Of a stretch of 64,000 nt of DNA, positions 12,921 through 25,115 are shown piece by piece. The notes below the pieces were generated by a model. It saw only the letters and a program-made list of their open reading frames with translations, had not been told where the DNA came from and searched no databases. Where the stretch lies: NCBI GenBank assembly GCA_949361645.1, contig OX442415.1:25630224-25694223 (forward strand). The letters are read 5' to 3'. Source of the DNA: Spongilla lacustris (Eukaryota > Porifera > Demospongiae > Spongillida > Spongillidae). The stretch's first letter is position 1, and each line of letters starts with the position of its first letter. A program made the position numbers and the translations under genes.

Positions 12921-13773
12921 AATTACACCCCAATATTCAGCCTTGTGTGTAATTACTTTCTGACGGTTGAGGGTGTGGTTTGCGAGATATAGTATGGCAG
13001 CATATGAGTGATGGCAGCTGTGATTTCCGGTGATTTCATATTTGAGGTGATACAGATACAGTTACTGAACTTTAAGTGACAGAGTTATATCTTAAAGGTA
13101 CATGCACGCACACAACATACCAGTTAAAAATGTCTAACATAGAGTGGCGATGGCCCGTGCATTGGTGTGGATTTCTAGACTAGGGCAGTGCATATACACG
13201 TTGCCTTTTCAACATGCGCAGCAATTACTGTATTCATGCATGTAATCTCATTGTGCTTATGAAGGCTAGTGTGCAGTGTTCGTCAATGTGCACCGCTGTG
13301 CTCATGCTAGCGCTTCGCTATCAGTAGTGTGTTGTAATACGCATGCATAGGCCCTATACTAAGTTTCAAATTTGATGCAAGCTTGTTCATGCCACTTTGT
13401 GTTGAGAGTGAAGTCAAGGTTAATATGTAGCATGGCGTAGCCTACTTGGATTCTATTTAGATCACACCCTAGTAAAATGACATGTGAGCATACATACATC
13501 ACTACTCACACTGAAGTATTTTGTTATGTGCATATAGCAAGGAAACAGTCTATATATTTCACAGCTTGAATATTGATTTATGCTAAAAGTGTTCATGCAG
13601 TCACTACATGACATCTATATCATTATACCACATGCAGGTCCTGATACCAAGTAGACAATAATGAAATATGCTGGATGAATGCTGCTGAACACTGTTGTGT
13701 GGCCTAAATGGCAGGAGTTTGGACACTCTTTGCATTCTCCCTCGTTCCATCAGTACTGAGGTGCGTTCCATAC
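12921..13773. other. Unassigned sequence
   Basis: Mixed-composition DNA. No coding stretch, terminal inverted repeat or tandem array was recognised. Confidence 0.5.
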
Positions 13774-14221
13774 ACACATGTACATACACACATAGTAATA
13801 CACACACATGCACACATACACACATGTTGCATACACATACACACATGCACAGATACACACACATACATACACACATGCACACACACATGCACACATGCAC
13901 ACACACATGCACACACATGCACACACACGCACACATACGCACATGCACACATACGCACATGCACACATACACATGCATAAAAACATACACTGTACACACA
14001 ACATGAACACATACACACATGCACACACATGCACACATACACACACATGCACACATACACACATGCACATGCACACACATGCACACACATGCACACACAT
14101 GCACACACACACAGCACACACATGCACACACACACAGCACACACATGCACACACATGCACACACACACACAGCACACACGCACACACATGCACACATGAC
14201 ACACATGCACACATACACACA
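13774..14221 (+). repeat. CACACATG-type microsatellite array
   Basis: Alternating CACACATG and CACACATA units with occasional CACG or CACA variants. Open in several frames on both strands, giving false HTHMHT and CVCMCV proteins. Confidence 0.97.
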
Positions 14222-14410
14222 TTTTCAACAGGGGGTGGGTTTCAGAATATATAAAAATATAGGGGTTGGGCAAAAATATATGTCTTCCCTCTGCACTGTT
14301 ATATGGCATGCCATGTAGTATTATTTTTACATGGCATGTGTAAACCAGGTAGTGAAATTAGGGGCAAACCAGTACACACACATGTACATGTACACACACA
14401 TGCACACATG

Positions 14411-15441
14411 CAGAGTGAAATTTAAGAAACTGAACTTGTTAGGCCAAATGGCCAGCAATATTTGAATTTGGTAGGCCTTTTTAGGAAATGTTCGGCCAAT
14501 ATAAGATTTCATTTTGCAACGTGTTTGTGCATTAGAGCATATGTAATTCTGCATGCACTGAGTAAATATTATGTGATGCACACAGAGGTAAAGGTGTTTT
14601 AAGAAACCATCAGTTACAAATCATCACATTGCACAATGCTATCCCAATCACTACGTCTTCTGAATCTGAAGAACTGGATGAATCATGTGATGAATCCAGT
14701 TCTTCAGCACTTCCAGGAACTTTCACTTTGCGAACTGGCCTTCGTACTTTATCATTCCGCCATAGTTTAATAGCTGGGTCAGCATCAAACTGCGTCATTG
14801 ATATTTCAGCTGTGCTGATTAGAAGAAGGTCATCCAGTGTTTCATTTGATGATAAGGATCTCTTATTTCTCTTTATTTCCTTCATTTGAGAAAAAACACG
14901 TTCCACTTTTCCATTGCTTGCTGGTAAAGAAAACAAAAGTTCTACTAGGGACAAAATATTTCTCGATCGCCTCTGAACTAGAGAGCCAAGATATGGTTTT
15001 CAATTCTCGATCCATTTCAATGCGCCACTTTTGGAAGGTTTTCAAAGATACAACCTTCCTCTTTGCCTCTCCCTCAGGCTCTGGCTCTACCTCCATGTGA
15101 GACGCACTGGTCGCAGATCGCTTCATTGTGAACACAAACAAAAGAACCGCAATAATTAACTGCGCACGTGATTTTAATAGGCTTGATGCATATATACATG
15201 TACCGACCACTACATGTATAATACATGTATATACGCCGCGAACCGCTGTTCACACAGGGCCAAGTTCAGTTACGTAAATGATATTCAATTCTCTGAACAC
15301 AGTACTTATTAATGCCACAAAAGTATATCGAAATCGCTGAATAAAATGATCGGTGAAAGTACCACGCATATTAAAGTTTGGACGGAAATTTCCTTAAATG
15401 TTCGGAAAATGGTCGATGGCCGGCTGCTAGATTTCTCTCTG
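14411..15441 (-). mobile_element. Internally deleted hAT element
   Basis: The ends are related: CAGAGTGAAAT on the left and, reversed, CAGAGAGAAAT on the right. A 6-bp CACATG flanks both sides, but the surrounding array makes the target duplication ambiguous. Inside is a minus-strand remnant with only the start and end of a transposase, so the middle has been lost. Element size is 1031 bp. Confidence 0.65.
14610..15126 (-). pseudogene. hAT transposase remnant: N-terminus joined to the C-terminal dimerisation region
   Basis: The start codon at 15126 opens MKRSATSASHMEVEPEPEGE, with an FQKWRIEMDRELKTISWL segment typical of transposase N-termini. Reading then shifts frame to LPASNGKVERVFSQMKEIKR and KRSLSSNETLDDLLLI, the conserved hAT C-terminal dimerisation motif (14954-14780). 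The catalytic core is absent, which explains the frame mismatch at the junction (about 14960). An acidic serine-rich tail follows. It is not a working transposase. Confidence 0.8.
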
Positions 15442-15487
15442 CACATGCACACATGCACACTTACATGCACACATACACACATGCACA
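15442..15487 (+). repeat. Short CACACATG array between two elements
   Basis: Residual array between the hAT right end and the putative LTR of the Ty3/gypsy element. Confidence 0.9.
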
Positions 15488-15595
15488 TGTAACGATGCTA
15501 TTCCGCTGCTATCAAGAACGCGCACCAAAAAGGACAGAATCCAAAATCATCATCATTCTACGCATGCGCAATGCAATGTACATGTATATGTTACA
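15488..15595 (-). repeat. Putative 3' LTR (108 bp) of the Ty3/gypsy element
   Basis: Bounded by TGTAAC...GTTACA and preceded, on the minus strand, by a purine-rich AAAGAAGAGGGG tract such as primes plus-strand synthesis. Unusually short, and no partner LTR exists in the window to confirm it. Confidence 0.5.
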
Positions 15596-15634
15596 TAATT
15601 CCCCTCTTCTTTGAGAATACGTCCACGTATTCAT

Positions 15635-18109
15635 TCAATGTTTGATGTAGTTTCCATAGCGTACTGGTTCTTGTCTTTGTCTAGTAGGGTATCGGTGTTG
15701 CTGTTGCTCATCAATTTGCATATCATCTTGGTTTTCTTCAGACTGCTCTTGATTGTGAATATCTGGTTGATCTGCTGGAAGCTCTTCGGGGGTCGGTGTT
15801 TCTCTGTACTCTACTTGGGCATCTGGGGCTAGGTCAGCTGTGGTTGTTTGACCTTCCCCAACCCCCCTCACTTCCTGTCCCACTTCTTGATGTTCTGGTA
15901 TTAAGGTTTGTGGCCTAAGCTGTTGTGGTGCTTTTGGCATTTCCACCACAATTTCGTCTTCTTCCTCCTCTTCCTCTTGCACAGGGGTTTGGGAATTGGT
16001 TTGCAACAACTCCGTTGGTATCATTGGATCCTGTGGAGGATTAAGGCAGTCCATCCTTACTCCAGGTACACAGCGTTTCAGGCGATCAAAATGGACAATC
16101 TGCCTATTCCTTTTCTTAGCAGTGTGTTGAATCCGGTACGTTACATCAGAGAGCTTTTTCAGAATCCGGTATGGCCCTTGCCAACTTCGGTGAAACTTCC
16201 GGCAGCAACCTCGTTTTCTTGGAATAGCTGGGTTCCACAGCCATACTAGCTCACCTTCTTCAAGTGTATTTCCATGGATCTTCCTGTTGTAATATGTCTT
16301 TTGTCTCTTCTGCTCCTGACCTGTCTTTTCCCGGACTTTCTGAAAGGTAGCCTCCAATCTATCCTGTACCTCAGTCACATAGTCACAAAGTGAGTGCTTT
16401 TCTTTGGATCCCGATCCAAAAATTATATCAACCGGTAGCCTGGCTTCATATCCATGCATGAGCAGGAAGGGTGTGTACCCTGTGGTTGAGTGTACACTAG
16501 TGTTATATGCAAAACATGCCATTTTTAAATGCTTGTCCCAATCAAAATGGTGATCCTGAAGTGAAGTAGCCAAAATGTCAACTAGGGTTCTATTAAATCT
16601 TTCTATCTCCCCATTGCACGCTGGATGGTAGGGTGTTGTCCTAGTTTTGACAATTTCCATTATCGTACACAACTCCTTAATTAAGCGGGATTCAAACTGG
16701 GGTCCTTGGTCGGAGTGTAGCTGCTCCGGGAACCCTTTATCACAGAAGTACTCGTCAACCAAAATTCTTGCAACAGTAGAGGCCTCTTGGTTTGGAACTG
16801 CAAAGGCAGCCATATACTTTGTAAAATGGTCACCAACGACAAGTATGTACTGGTTCCCTTCATTTGTTTCTGGTAAGGGTACAAGGAAATCCATTCCAAC
16901 CATTTGCATGGGGTAACCCACTGTGATGGGATTTAGTGGTGCTCTGTTCTTTGGTGCCATTGTCTTCCTTGCTGCACAATCCTTGCAGGTGTTACAGTAG
17001 ATCTTAACATCTTTCTGGTGGCCCGGCCAGTAGAAACGTTCTCGTAGCTTCTTCAATGTCTTTTCCTCCCCCAAATGTCCTCCAAATGGTCCATCATGCA
17101 ATTGCCTCAACACTTCTGTACGTTGCAGCTTTGGAACAATGAGCTGCAATCTTGAACTGAGACCATCCTGACTCTCAAAGCGACGATGTAACACTCCATC
17201 TTCCAGCACCAATAGCTCCCACTGTTGGCAGAGTCCTCTAGTAGCCTGACTATGGCCTCTAATTTGTTCCATTGACGGTTTCAATTTACCCTGTTCAAGC
17301 TGTTTCATGACCGGGCCAATGTCTGGGTCTTGAAGCTGTTGCCCCCTTGTTGTTTGTCTTGCATCAGTGGTAGTAACACTTACCAATTTTTCTGGATGAT
17401 TACTATGAACTGGGCACTTCCGTTGACTGCAACACATCCGTGACATAGCATCTGCATTAGTGTGTCGCTGGCCCGAACGATGAACAATGGTATAGTCAAA
17501 TTCTTGGAGCTTTCCCAACCACCTGGCTAGTTGCCCCTCTGGCTCCTTGAAATTGTGCAGCCAGAGAAGTGCCCCATGATCAGTTCTAAGTGTAAATCGT
17601 CTACCTAGCAAGTAAGGTCGAAATTTACTCACAAAGGTGACTACCGCAAGCAACTCTTTCCTTGTAACACAGTAGTGTCGTTCCTCTTTAGTAAGTAATC
17701 TGCTATCATAACACAAGACCCTTTCTTTCCCATCCTCCACTTGGGACAACACTGCACCAAGGCTGAGATCACTGGCATCAGTGTCAAGAATGAACGGTTT
17801 TGTGAAATCAGGGTACCCTAAAATTGGTGCGGATGTCAACTTGCTCTGGAGGATTTTAAAGGCTGCATCACAATGAGATGACCATTGGAATCCAATATCC
17901 TTCCTGGTAAGCTCATGCAGGGGTTTGGCAATCTCTGCAAAGCCTTTTACGAAATGACGGTAATAATTGGCCAGGCCCAGGAATGCCTGTAATTCAGTAA
18001 CACATTTTGGAATTGGCCAGCTGGTAACCTTGGCTGTTTTTGCTGGGTCTGGAGTAATACCTTGATCTGAAACAATGTGCCCCAAATAAACTTTTGGAGG
18101 AAAGCACAT
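15635..18109 (-). pseudogene. Ty3/gypsy pol 3' part: end of RT, RNase H, integrase
   Basis: An 824-codon open frame. RNase H acidic residues are visible at D109/D111 (LDTDASD), E152 (RKELLAV), D177 (RTDHGAL) and D220. The integrase zinc-binding set is H338, H345, C375, C378. The catalytic triad is D407, D467, E503, with the last two spaced as in D,D35E enzymes. An acidic linker (EEEEEEDEIV) and a terminal YPTRQRQEPVRYG motif close the protein. It is cut off from its own N-terminal RT by a frameshift, so it is listed as broken. Confidence 0.93.
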
Positions 18110-18660
18110 TTATCGGGTTTCAATTTTAGCCCCGCTGTCTGCAATCGTTCCAGCACTGCTCCCAGGTTAACAAGATGTTCCTCAAATGACTTTCCCATGA
18201 TGATGATATCATCTAGGTATACAAGGCATGCTGACCACTGCAGGCCAGCCAAAATCAGGTCCATAAGACGTTGAAATGTTGCTGGCGCATTGCACAACCC
18301 AAAGGGCATGACATTAAATTCAAACAATCCATCGGCCGTACAAAACGCTGTCTTTTCCCGATCATCTGGATGCATTCCCACCTGCCAGTAGCCACTGGCA
18401 AGGTCCAAGGTGGAAAACCACTTTGATCCCGCCAGTGCATCCAAGGTGTCATCTATTCGAGGCAAGGCATAAGCATCTTTCCTAGTGACAGCGTTCAACT
18501 TCCTGTAGTCCACGCAGAATCTGAGCGAACCATCCTTCTGTTTGGCGAGAACTACAGGAGATGCCCATGGGCTAGACGAAGGTTGTATCACTCCTCGGTC
18601 AAGCATCTCTTGCACCAGTTTCTGACACTCTCCCCGTTGGAACACAGGAATCCGTCTGGC
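18080..18660 (-). pseudogene. Ty3/gypsy reverse transcriptase core
   Basis: Carries the RT palm motifs FSTLDLASGYWQV (catalytic Asp), VMPFGLCNAPATFQ and the active-site box YLDD. An in-frame TGA at 18660-18658 separates it from upstream pol. A one-base shift near 18100 moves it out of frame with RNase H-integrase. The family call rests on the YLDD context and on the RT-RNase H-integrase order. Confidence 0.92.
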
Positions 18661-19330
18661 TCATTGATGAACAGGTGCTGCACCTCCAGTATTAATCCTG
18701 TGCTGCAGCAATGTTGTCTTTCCAATGTCACTCTTTGCTTCTGGAAAGACATCAGCATATTTTATAAATAGAGCATAGATTTGACGCTTCTGTTCCCATG
18801 TCAGTTCTGGAGTGAGTGTCTCTATCAGCTTCCACAAAGCCTGCTTTTTCTTTCCGGATATCTTGAGGTCATCTATTTGTGGCTCCTGCTCATCTTCTGC
18901 CACCTTCAAACTACCCACCAATAACGCTTGGCTAGTGTCCATGTGCTCCATTTGTGCCACAATGTCTCCAGCATAGATCGTAATGGTTTCCGTGCCAGGG
19001 TTTAAGACTTGTACTGGAACCACTCCTTTTTCAGGTTTTACCACAGCGTTTGCAACATGGATTTGCTTCTTTATACGGCTGGATGCCGCTTCTAAAATCC
19101 ATGTACCCTTCTGTAATTCACCATGTGCCATCCCTAGCACTTGCACCTCATGCTTAGCGGGTATACGAACTGTCTCCTTAATACTAACAGTAACGGAGGT
19201 AAGCAATTGTACTGAGTTTAAACTTGAACCCTGGGACTCACTGCATTTTTGCTTCTGTTGTAATGGAAGGGTCACCCCTCTGCTCTTGATAAAACAGTCT
19301 CCTTGAGCTGGGTCAAGAACACAGCCGTGC
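18661..19330 (-). pseudogene. Ty3/gypsy pol linker between protease and RT
   Basis: Open frame ending VHQ followed by TGA. No strong motif; position and continuity with protease and RT place it as the pol spacer (an AQMEHMD...LLVGSL-type segment). Joined to the protease part through a frameshift near 19340. Confidence 0.75.
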
Positions 19331-20147
19331 GCTTGCCAATCCCAGGAGTGCTTCCATTGGCAATTTATCCACGACTATTACAGGATGATGAAACTCCTCC
19401 CTGCCCAATCTTATTACTGCATTCCTTGCTCCTTTAACCATCAACGGCTCTCCTGAGGCACTCACTAATCGTTCTTGTCCACTCCAAGGTACTAGTTCAC
19501 AACCTTCTGCTTCCTCCCAAATGTCCTGCCTGAAAACTGACACGTCTGCTCCTGTGTCCAACAAGTAACATATTGGTCGATTCCCCAAATACCCACTGAT
19601 AAAGCAATTATTAATCTTTACTGAGGGGACAGTGAGAATTCTAGGTGCTGTGTTCTGCCCAAACCCCTCCTTTTCACAGTGATAGTTGTAATTGTTGTTA
19701 ACACCTTTTACACCCCTACAATACTTAGCAATATGTCCAGGTCTGCCACACTTGAAACAGCTAACTCGCTGACCTCGTTCTCGCTTGCCGTTATCTGCCT
19801 GAGAGTTGGTGGCCTTTTCCAAACAACGCAGGCGTTCTTCATGGTTGTCCAATTTCCCTTTAATTGAAGAAAAGTTATCCTCTTGAGATACCTTGAGTTC
19901 TGAAATACCATTCAGTACCTGTTGCATACTGACAGCCATAGTGCCTGCAGCTTCCAATGGGTTGACAGCTTTAGGCTTCATCACTGTTTGGTTGATGCTA
20001 TCCAAGCGCGTTGCTTCCCGTATGGCCTCGTCGAATGTCTTGGGTGCGCTCCTACGTACTCCAACAGCAAGGTCAGCGTCTTCTTCAAGCAGAGTAAGAA
20101 ATCGGGAAAGAGCGAACCCTTCAGCTAGGCCATCGGAGCTAGGATGT
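19313..20147 (-). pseudogene. Ty3/gypsy gag C-terminus, zinc knuckle and protease
   Basis: Contains a CCHC nucleocapsid knuckle (CFKCGRPGHIAKYC) followed by an aspartic protease active site, LLDTGADVSVF. In the open frame starting at 20005 the Cys/His residues are 83, 86, 91, 96 and the DTG is at 150-152. The 20006-20147 part continues the capsid in the same frame. It then loses frame after GLAS. Confidence 0.9.
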
Positions 20148-20570
20148 GGGCGCGAGCAGCAAGTTCTTTGATGTTTTCAGCAACCGTAGCCCAGTCTTCA
20201 CCTCCTTTTCTCTGGTACGCAAAAGTTTTTCCTGATACAGCAGCTGTCTTGATTCCGGTTCGAATCGTCGCGTGAGAATTTCAACAACCCCATCGAAGTC
20301 TTTCTTTGTGTCCTCATCGATGACCTCAAACGCGCGTGCTGCTTGGCCACTCAGTTTGGCTTCCAACCATATCAGCTTTTCTGACGTCTCCCACGAGTAT
20401 AGCTCTGCTAACCGTTGAAACTTCCGGAGCCACGTTGTCCAATCCCCGGCACCCGAGAATTTAGTTGGCTGGATGACTGGGTCCCGCTTCTTTTGCTCCG
20501 CGTTTGAAGCACCACGTGATACGGTTTGAGTCTGCTCTGCGTTTGAAGCACCACGTGATACAGTTTGGGT
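20139..20570 (-). pseudogene. Ty3/gypsy gag N-terminal part
   Basis: A capsid-like segment (FSGAGDWTTWLRKFQRLAEL, LIWLEAKLSGQAARAF). A 12-residue stretch (QTVSRGASNAEQ) is tandemly duplicated near its start. The frame runs open into the CACACATG array, so the apparent longer ORFs (to 20996 or 21912) are artefacts and the true start is not visible. Confidence 0.8.
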
Positions 20571-21850
20571 CACATACATGCACACACACATGCACACATA
20601 CACACATGCACACACACATGCACACATACACACATGCACACACATGACACACACACATGCACACACACATGCACACATACATGCACACACACATGCACAC
20701 ACACATGCACACATACACACATGCACACACACATGCACACATACACACATGCACACACATGACACACACACATGCACACACACATGCACACATACATGCA
20801 CACACACATGCACACACACATGCACACATACACACATGCACACACACATGCACACACACATACACACATGCACACACATGACACACACACATGCATACAT
20901 ACATGCACACACACATGCACACATACATACATGCACACACACATGCACACACACATGCACACACACATGCACACACACATGCACACATACACACATTCAC
21001 ACACATGACACACACATGCACACACACATGCACACACACATGCACACATGCACACACATGACACACACACGACACACACATGCACACACATGCACACATA
21101 CACACATGCACACACACATACACACACTCACACACACACACGCACACGCACATACACACATGCACACATACACACACATGCACACATACACACATGCACA
21201 CACATGCATACACACATGCACACACATACACACATGCACGCACATACACACATGACACAAACATACACACATACACACATGCACACACATGTACATATAC
21301 ACACATGCCCACACATGACACACATGCTGCACACATACACACATGCACACACATGCACATATACACACATGCCCACACATGACACACATGCTGCACACAT
21401 GCACACACACACATACACACACGCACACACACACACACATACACACCTACATGTACACACATGCACACACACACCTGCACACACATACACACATGCACAC
21501 ACATACACACATGCACACACACATGCACACACATGACACACACACATGCACACATACACACACATGCACACACACACACACACTCGCACACACACATACA
21601 CACTTGCACACACGCACATACACACACGCACACACATACACACACGCACACATACACACACGCACATACACACACGCACACACACATACACACACGCACA
21701 CACACATACACACATGCACACACATACACACACGCACACACACACACGCACAACACACGCACACATACACACACGCACATACACACACGCACACACACAT
21801 ACACACACGCACACGCACATACACACATGCACACATACACACACATGCAC
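20571..21850 (+). repeat. CACACATG-type microsatellite array, 1.3 kb
   Basis: Mixed units CACACATG, CACACATA, CACACACA and CACG. It abuts gag of the retrotransposon on the left and a hAT end on the right. Confidence 0.97.
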
Positions 21851-22600
21851 CAGTGGCGTAGGAAGGGAATATAAAGTGCAGCTGCCAATAACGGCGGTTC
21901 CCCTGCCTCCACATGTAAGGTGCGGGAGGGGGGGCACCCCTCCCGCCCAGCCAGGGGTATGCATGGGGGCCGGGAGTGCTGGAAGTCCCGCCATAGGGGT
22001 CTGGGGCGGAGCCCCAGAAGCCAACGCTTTTTGTGTAGATAAATTCCAAAGACTGTGAGCAGTAAAATAGTAAGTTTCTTTTGAGACCTTGCCTCTGTGC
22101 ATGTAATATAAAACAGCTATAGTGCAGCCAAGGGCACTTGTGGTAGTGGTTGTAAACTACATAGTATGGGACCAATTAATGCCTTTGTTTTATTGGTGAT
22201 TTGATCTCATATGTGGTCAAAAAAAATTTGTGTGGCAGGAAGGGATAATCTAATGACACCCACTGAAGCCATGTTCATGAAGAACTTCAAATTGGTATTA
22301 TTTTTCATTGGTTTGTGGTCACCTCACCCAAAATACCTTGGTACATGTAATAGTAAACACCTATTTGATGCCTATTTGCATCTACAGGAATTAATCGGTT
22401 AATACCGAAGTTTTGCTTGTGAAGGTACATGTATAAGCGATCGATTATAATGTAATTAACTAGCAGCAATTGCTCAGCTAATTAAATTGATACATGCACG
22501 CTTGTATATTGTCAACCTATTATTATTATTATTATTTTGTTGTTCATAGAAAAGTGCAGCGGCCATGGCCGCTGCTGCCGCCCCAGCTCCTACGCCACTG
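21851..22600 (+). mobile_element. Non-autonomous hAT element, unit 1
   Basis: Terminal inverted repeats CAGTGGCGTAGGA...TCCTACGCCACTG, with TGCAC on both sides as a 5-bp target duplication. No transposase inside. The ends are GC-rich and the centre AT-rich. Two more copies with the same borders follow. Confidence 0.82.
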
Positions 22601-22779
22601 TGCACACATACATACATGCACACACATGCACACACACATGCACACACATACGCACATACACACACATGCACACACATACACACACGCACACACACATGCA
22701 CACACACGCACATACACACATACACACATACACACACGCACACGCACATACACACATGCACACATACACACACATGCAC
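22601..22779 (+). repeat. CACACATG array between hAT units 1 and 2
   Basis: Same unit families as the flanking arrays. Part of the repeated unit that amplified together with the hAT element. Confidence 0.95.
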
Positions 22780-23515
22780 CAGTGGCGTAGGAAGGGAATA
22801 TAAAGTGCAGCGGCCAATAACGGCGGTTCCTCCGCCTCCACGGGGAAGGTGCGGGAGGGGGGGCACCCCTCCCGCCCAGCCAGGGGTATGCATGGGGGCC
22901 GGGAGCGCTGGAAGTCCCGCCATAGGGGTCTGGGGCGGAGCCACAGAAGCCAACGCTTTTTGCGTAGATAAACTCCAAAAACGACGCAAAGACTGTAAGC
23001 AGTTAACAGTAAGTTTTTTTTGAGACCTTGCCTCTGTGCATGTAATATAAAACAGCTATAGTGCAGCCAAGGGCACTTGTGGTAGTGGTTGTAAACTACA
23101 TAGTATGGTACCTTCAAACCAATCAATGCCTAGGTGATTTGATCTCATATGTGGGAAGGGATAATCTAATACACCCACTGAAGCCATGTTCATGAAGAAC
23201 TTCAAATTGGTATTATTTTTCATTGGTTTGTGGTCACCTCACCCAAAATACCTTGGTACATGTAATAGTAAACACCTATTTGATGCCTATTTGCATCTAC
23301 AGGAATTAATCGGTTAATACCGAAGTTTTGCTTGTGAAGGTACATGTATAAGCGATTGATTACAATGTAATTAACTAGCAGCAATTGCTCAGCTAATTAA
23401 ATTGATACATGCACGCTTGTATATTGTCAACCTATTATTATTATTATTATTTTGTTGTTCATGGAAAAGTGCAGCGGCCATGGCCGCTGCTGCCGCCCCA
23501 GCTCCTACGCCACTG
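22780..23515 (+). mobile_element. Non-autonomous hAT element, unit 2
   Basis: Same termini and the same TGCAC flanks as unit 1, near-identical over its length with small indels. Confidence 0.82.
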
Positions 23516-23786
23516 TGCACACATACATACATGCACACACATGTACACATACACACATGCACACATGCACATGCACACACATGCACACACACATGCACAC
23601 ACATACGCACATACACACATGCACACACATACACACATGCACACATACACACATGCACACACACACGCACACGCACATACACACATACACACATACACAC
23701 ACATGCACACACATACACACACGCACACACACATGCACACACACGCACACGCACATACACACATACACACATACACACACATGCAC
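23516..23786 (+). repeat. CACACATG array between hAT units 2 and 3
   Basis: Longer than the first spacer (271 against 179 bp) but of the same composition. Confidence 0.95.
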
Positions 23787-24352
23787 CAGTGGCGTAGGAA
23801 GGGAATATAAAGTGCAGCGGCCAATAACGGCGGTTCCTCCGCCTCCACGGGGAAGGTGCGGGAGGGGGGGCACCCCTCCCGCCCAGCCAGGGGTATGCAT
23901 GGGGGCCGGGAGCGCTGGAAGTCCCGCCATAGGGGTCTGGGGCGGAGCCACAGAAGCCAACGCTTTTTGCGTAGATAAACTCCAAAAACTACGCTAAGAC
24001 TGTAAGCAGTAAACAGTAAGTTTCTTTTGAGACCTTGCCTCTGTGCATGTAATATAAAACAGCTATAGTGCAGCCAAGGGCACTTGTGGTAGTGGTTGTA
24101 AACTACATAGTATGGTACCTTCAAACCAATCAATGCCTAGGTGATTTGATCTCATATGTGGGAAGGGATAATGTAATGACACCCACTGAAGCCATGTTCA
24201 TGAAGAACTTCAAATTGGTATTATTTTTCATTGGTTTGTGGTCACCTCACCCAAAATATATTGTCAACCTATTATTATTATTATTATTTTGTTGTTCATG
24301 GAAAAGTGCAGCAGCCATGGCCGCTGCTGCCGCCCCAGCTCCTACGCCACTG
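23787..24352 (+). mobile_element. Non-autonomous hAT element, unit 3 (shortened)
   Basis: Same ends. It lacks about 180 bp of the interior present in units 1 and 2 (the stretch around 23255-23430), joining CCCAAAATA directly to TTGTCAACC. Confidence 0.82.
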
Positions 24353-24830
24353 TGCACACATACACACATGCTCACACATGCACACACATGCACACACACA
24401 TGCACACATACACACATGCACACATACACACATGCACACATACACACATGCACACATACACACATGCACACATACACACATGCATACACACATGCACACA
24501 TACACACATGCACACATACACACATGCACACATACGCACATACACACATGACACACACATACACACATGCACACATACACACATGCATACACATACACAC
24601 ACATGCACACACATACACAACACACACGCTAACACACATGAACACACACAATGCACACACATATACAGTCACATGCACACATACATGTGCAGACATACAC
24701 ACAACGCACACACATGCACGACAGACTCATGCTAATGCACACACATACACATATAAACACATACACATGTACACATAAGCACACACACAATGCATACATG
24801 CATACATGCACACACATGCGCATGCATACA
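24353..24830 (+). repeat. CACACATG-type microsatellite array
   Basis: More degenerate than the others, with CACGCTAAC and similar interruptions towards the right. Confidence 0.95.
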
Positions 24831-25016
24831 CAGGCTCGTAGGCAGGAAGTCCAGCAGTGGGGAGTGTCGATTAATAGGACTGCAGGACTGTTGGGGAAGG
24901 GGGAGGGGGGGGGGGGCCCTCACATTAATACGAAAGGGGGGGGGGGGGGGGGGGGGTCCCCTCGCAATCAGGCATCAAACAAGAGGGATTGACCAACCCC
25001 CCTGGCTACAGGCCTG
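24831..25016 (+). mobile_element. Small hAT-type MITE with G-tracts
   Basis: Termini CAGGCTCGTAGGCAGG and, reversed, CAGGCCTGTAGCCAGG. CATACA on each side is a possible 6-bp duplication. It contains a 21-base G run (24936-24956). 186 bp, non-coding. Confidence 0.65.
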
Positions 25017-25115
25017 CATACACACACATGGCACACATGCACATACACACACAATGCACACATTAACCCACGTGTGTATGTGTATAGCTGTATGTGTGCA
25101 TACATGTCCACACAC
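25017..25115 (+). repeat. Residual CACACATG array
   Basis: Short, decayed end of the array after the MITE. Confidence 0.7.

Larger units (their letters stand above)
15488..20570 (-). mobile_element. Ty3/gypsy LTR retrotransposon, broken, 5' LTR missing
   Basis: Read on the minus strand, the order is gag, zinc knuckle, protease, reverse transcriptase, RNase H, integrase, then a short putative LTR. The element is interrupted by a frameshift in gag (about 20147), one after protease (about 19340), an in-frame TGA at 18660 and a frameshift in reverse transcriptase (about 18100). The upstream end runs straight into a CACACATG array with no LTR. Only a few lesions suggest fairly recent inactivation. 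Confidence 0.9.

Noticed and set aside
13604..14318. Cys/Val-rich and His/Thr-rich ORFs
   Set aside because: CACACATG arrays have no stops in several frames; no domain present.
20560..24823. Large ORFs through CACACATG arrays, including extensions of gag
   Set aside because: Only the part up to about 20570 has capsid-like sequence; the rest is array.
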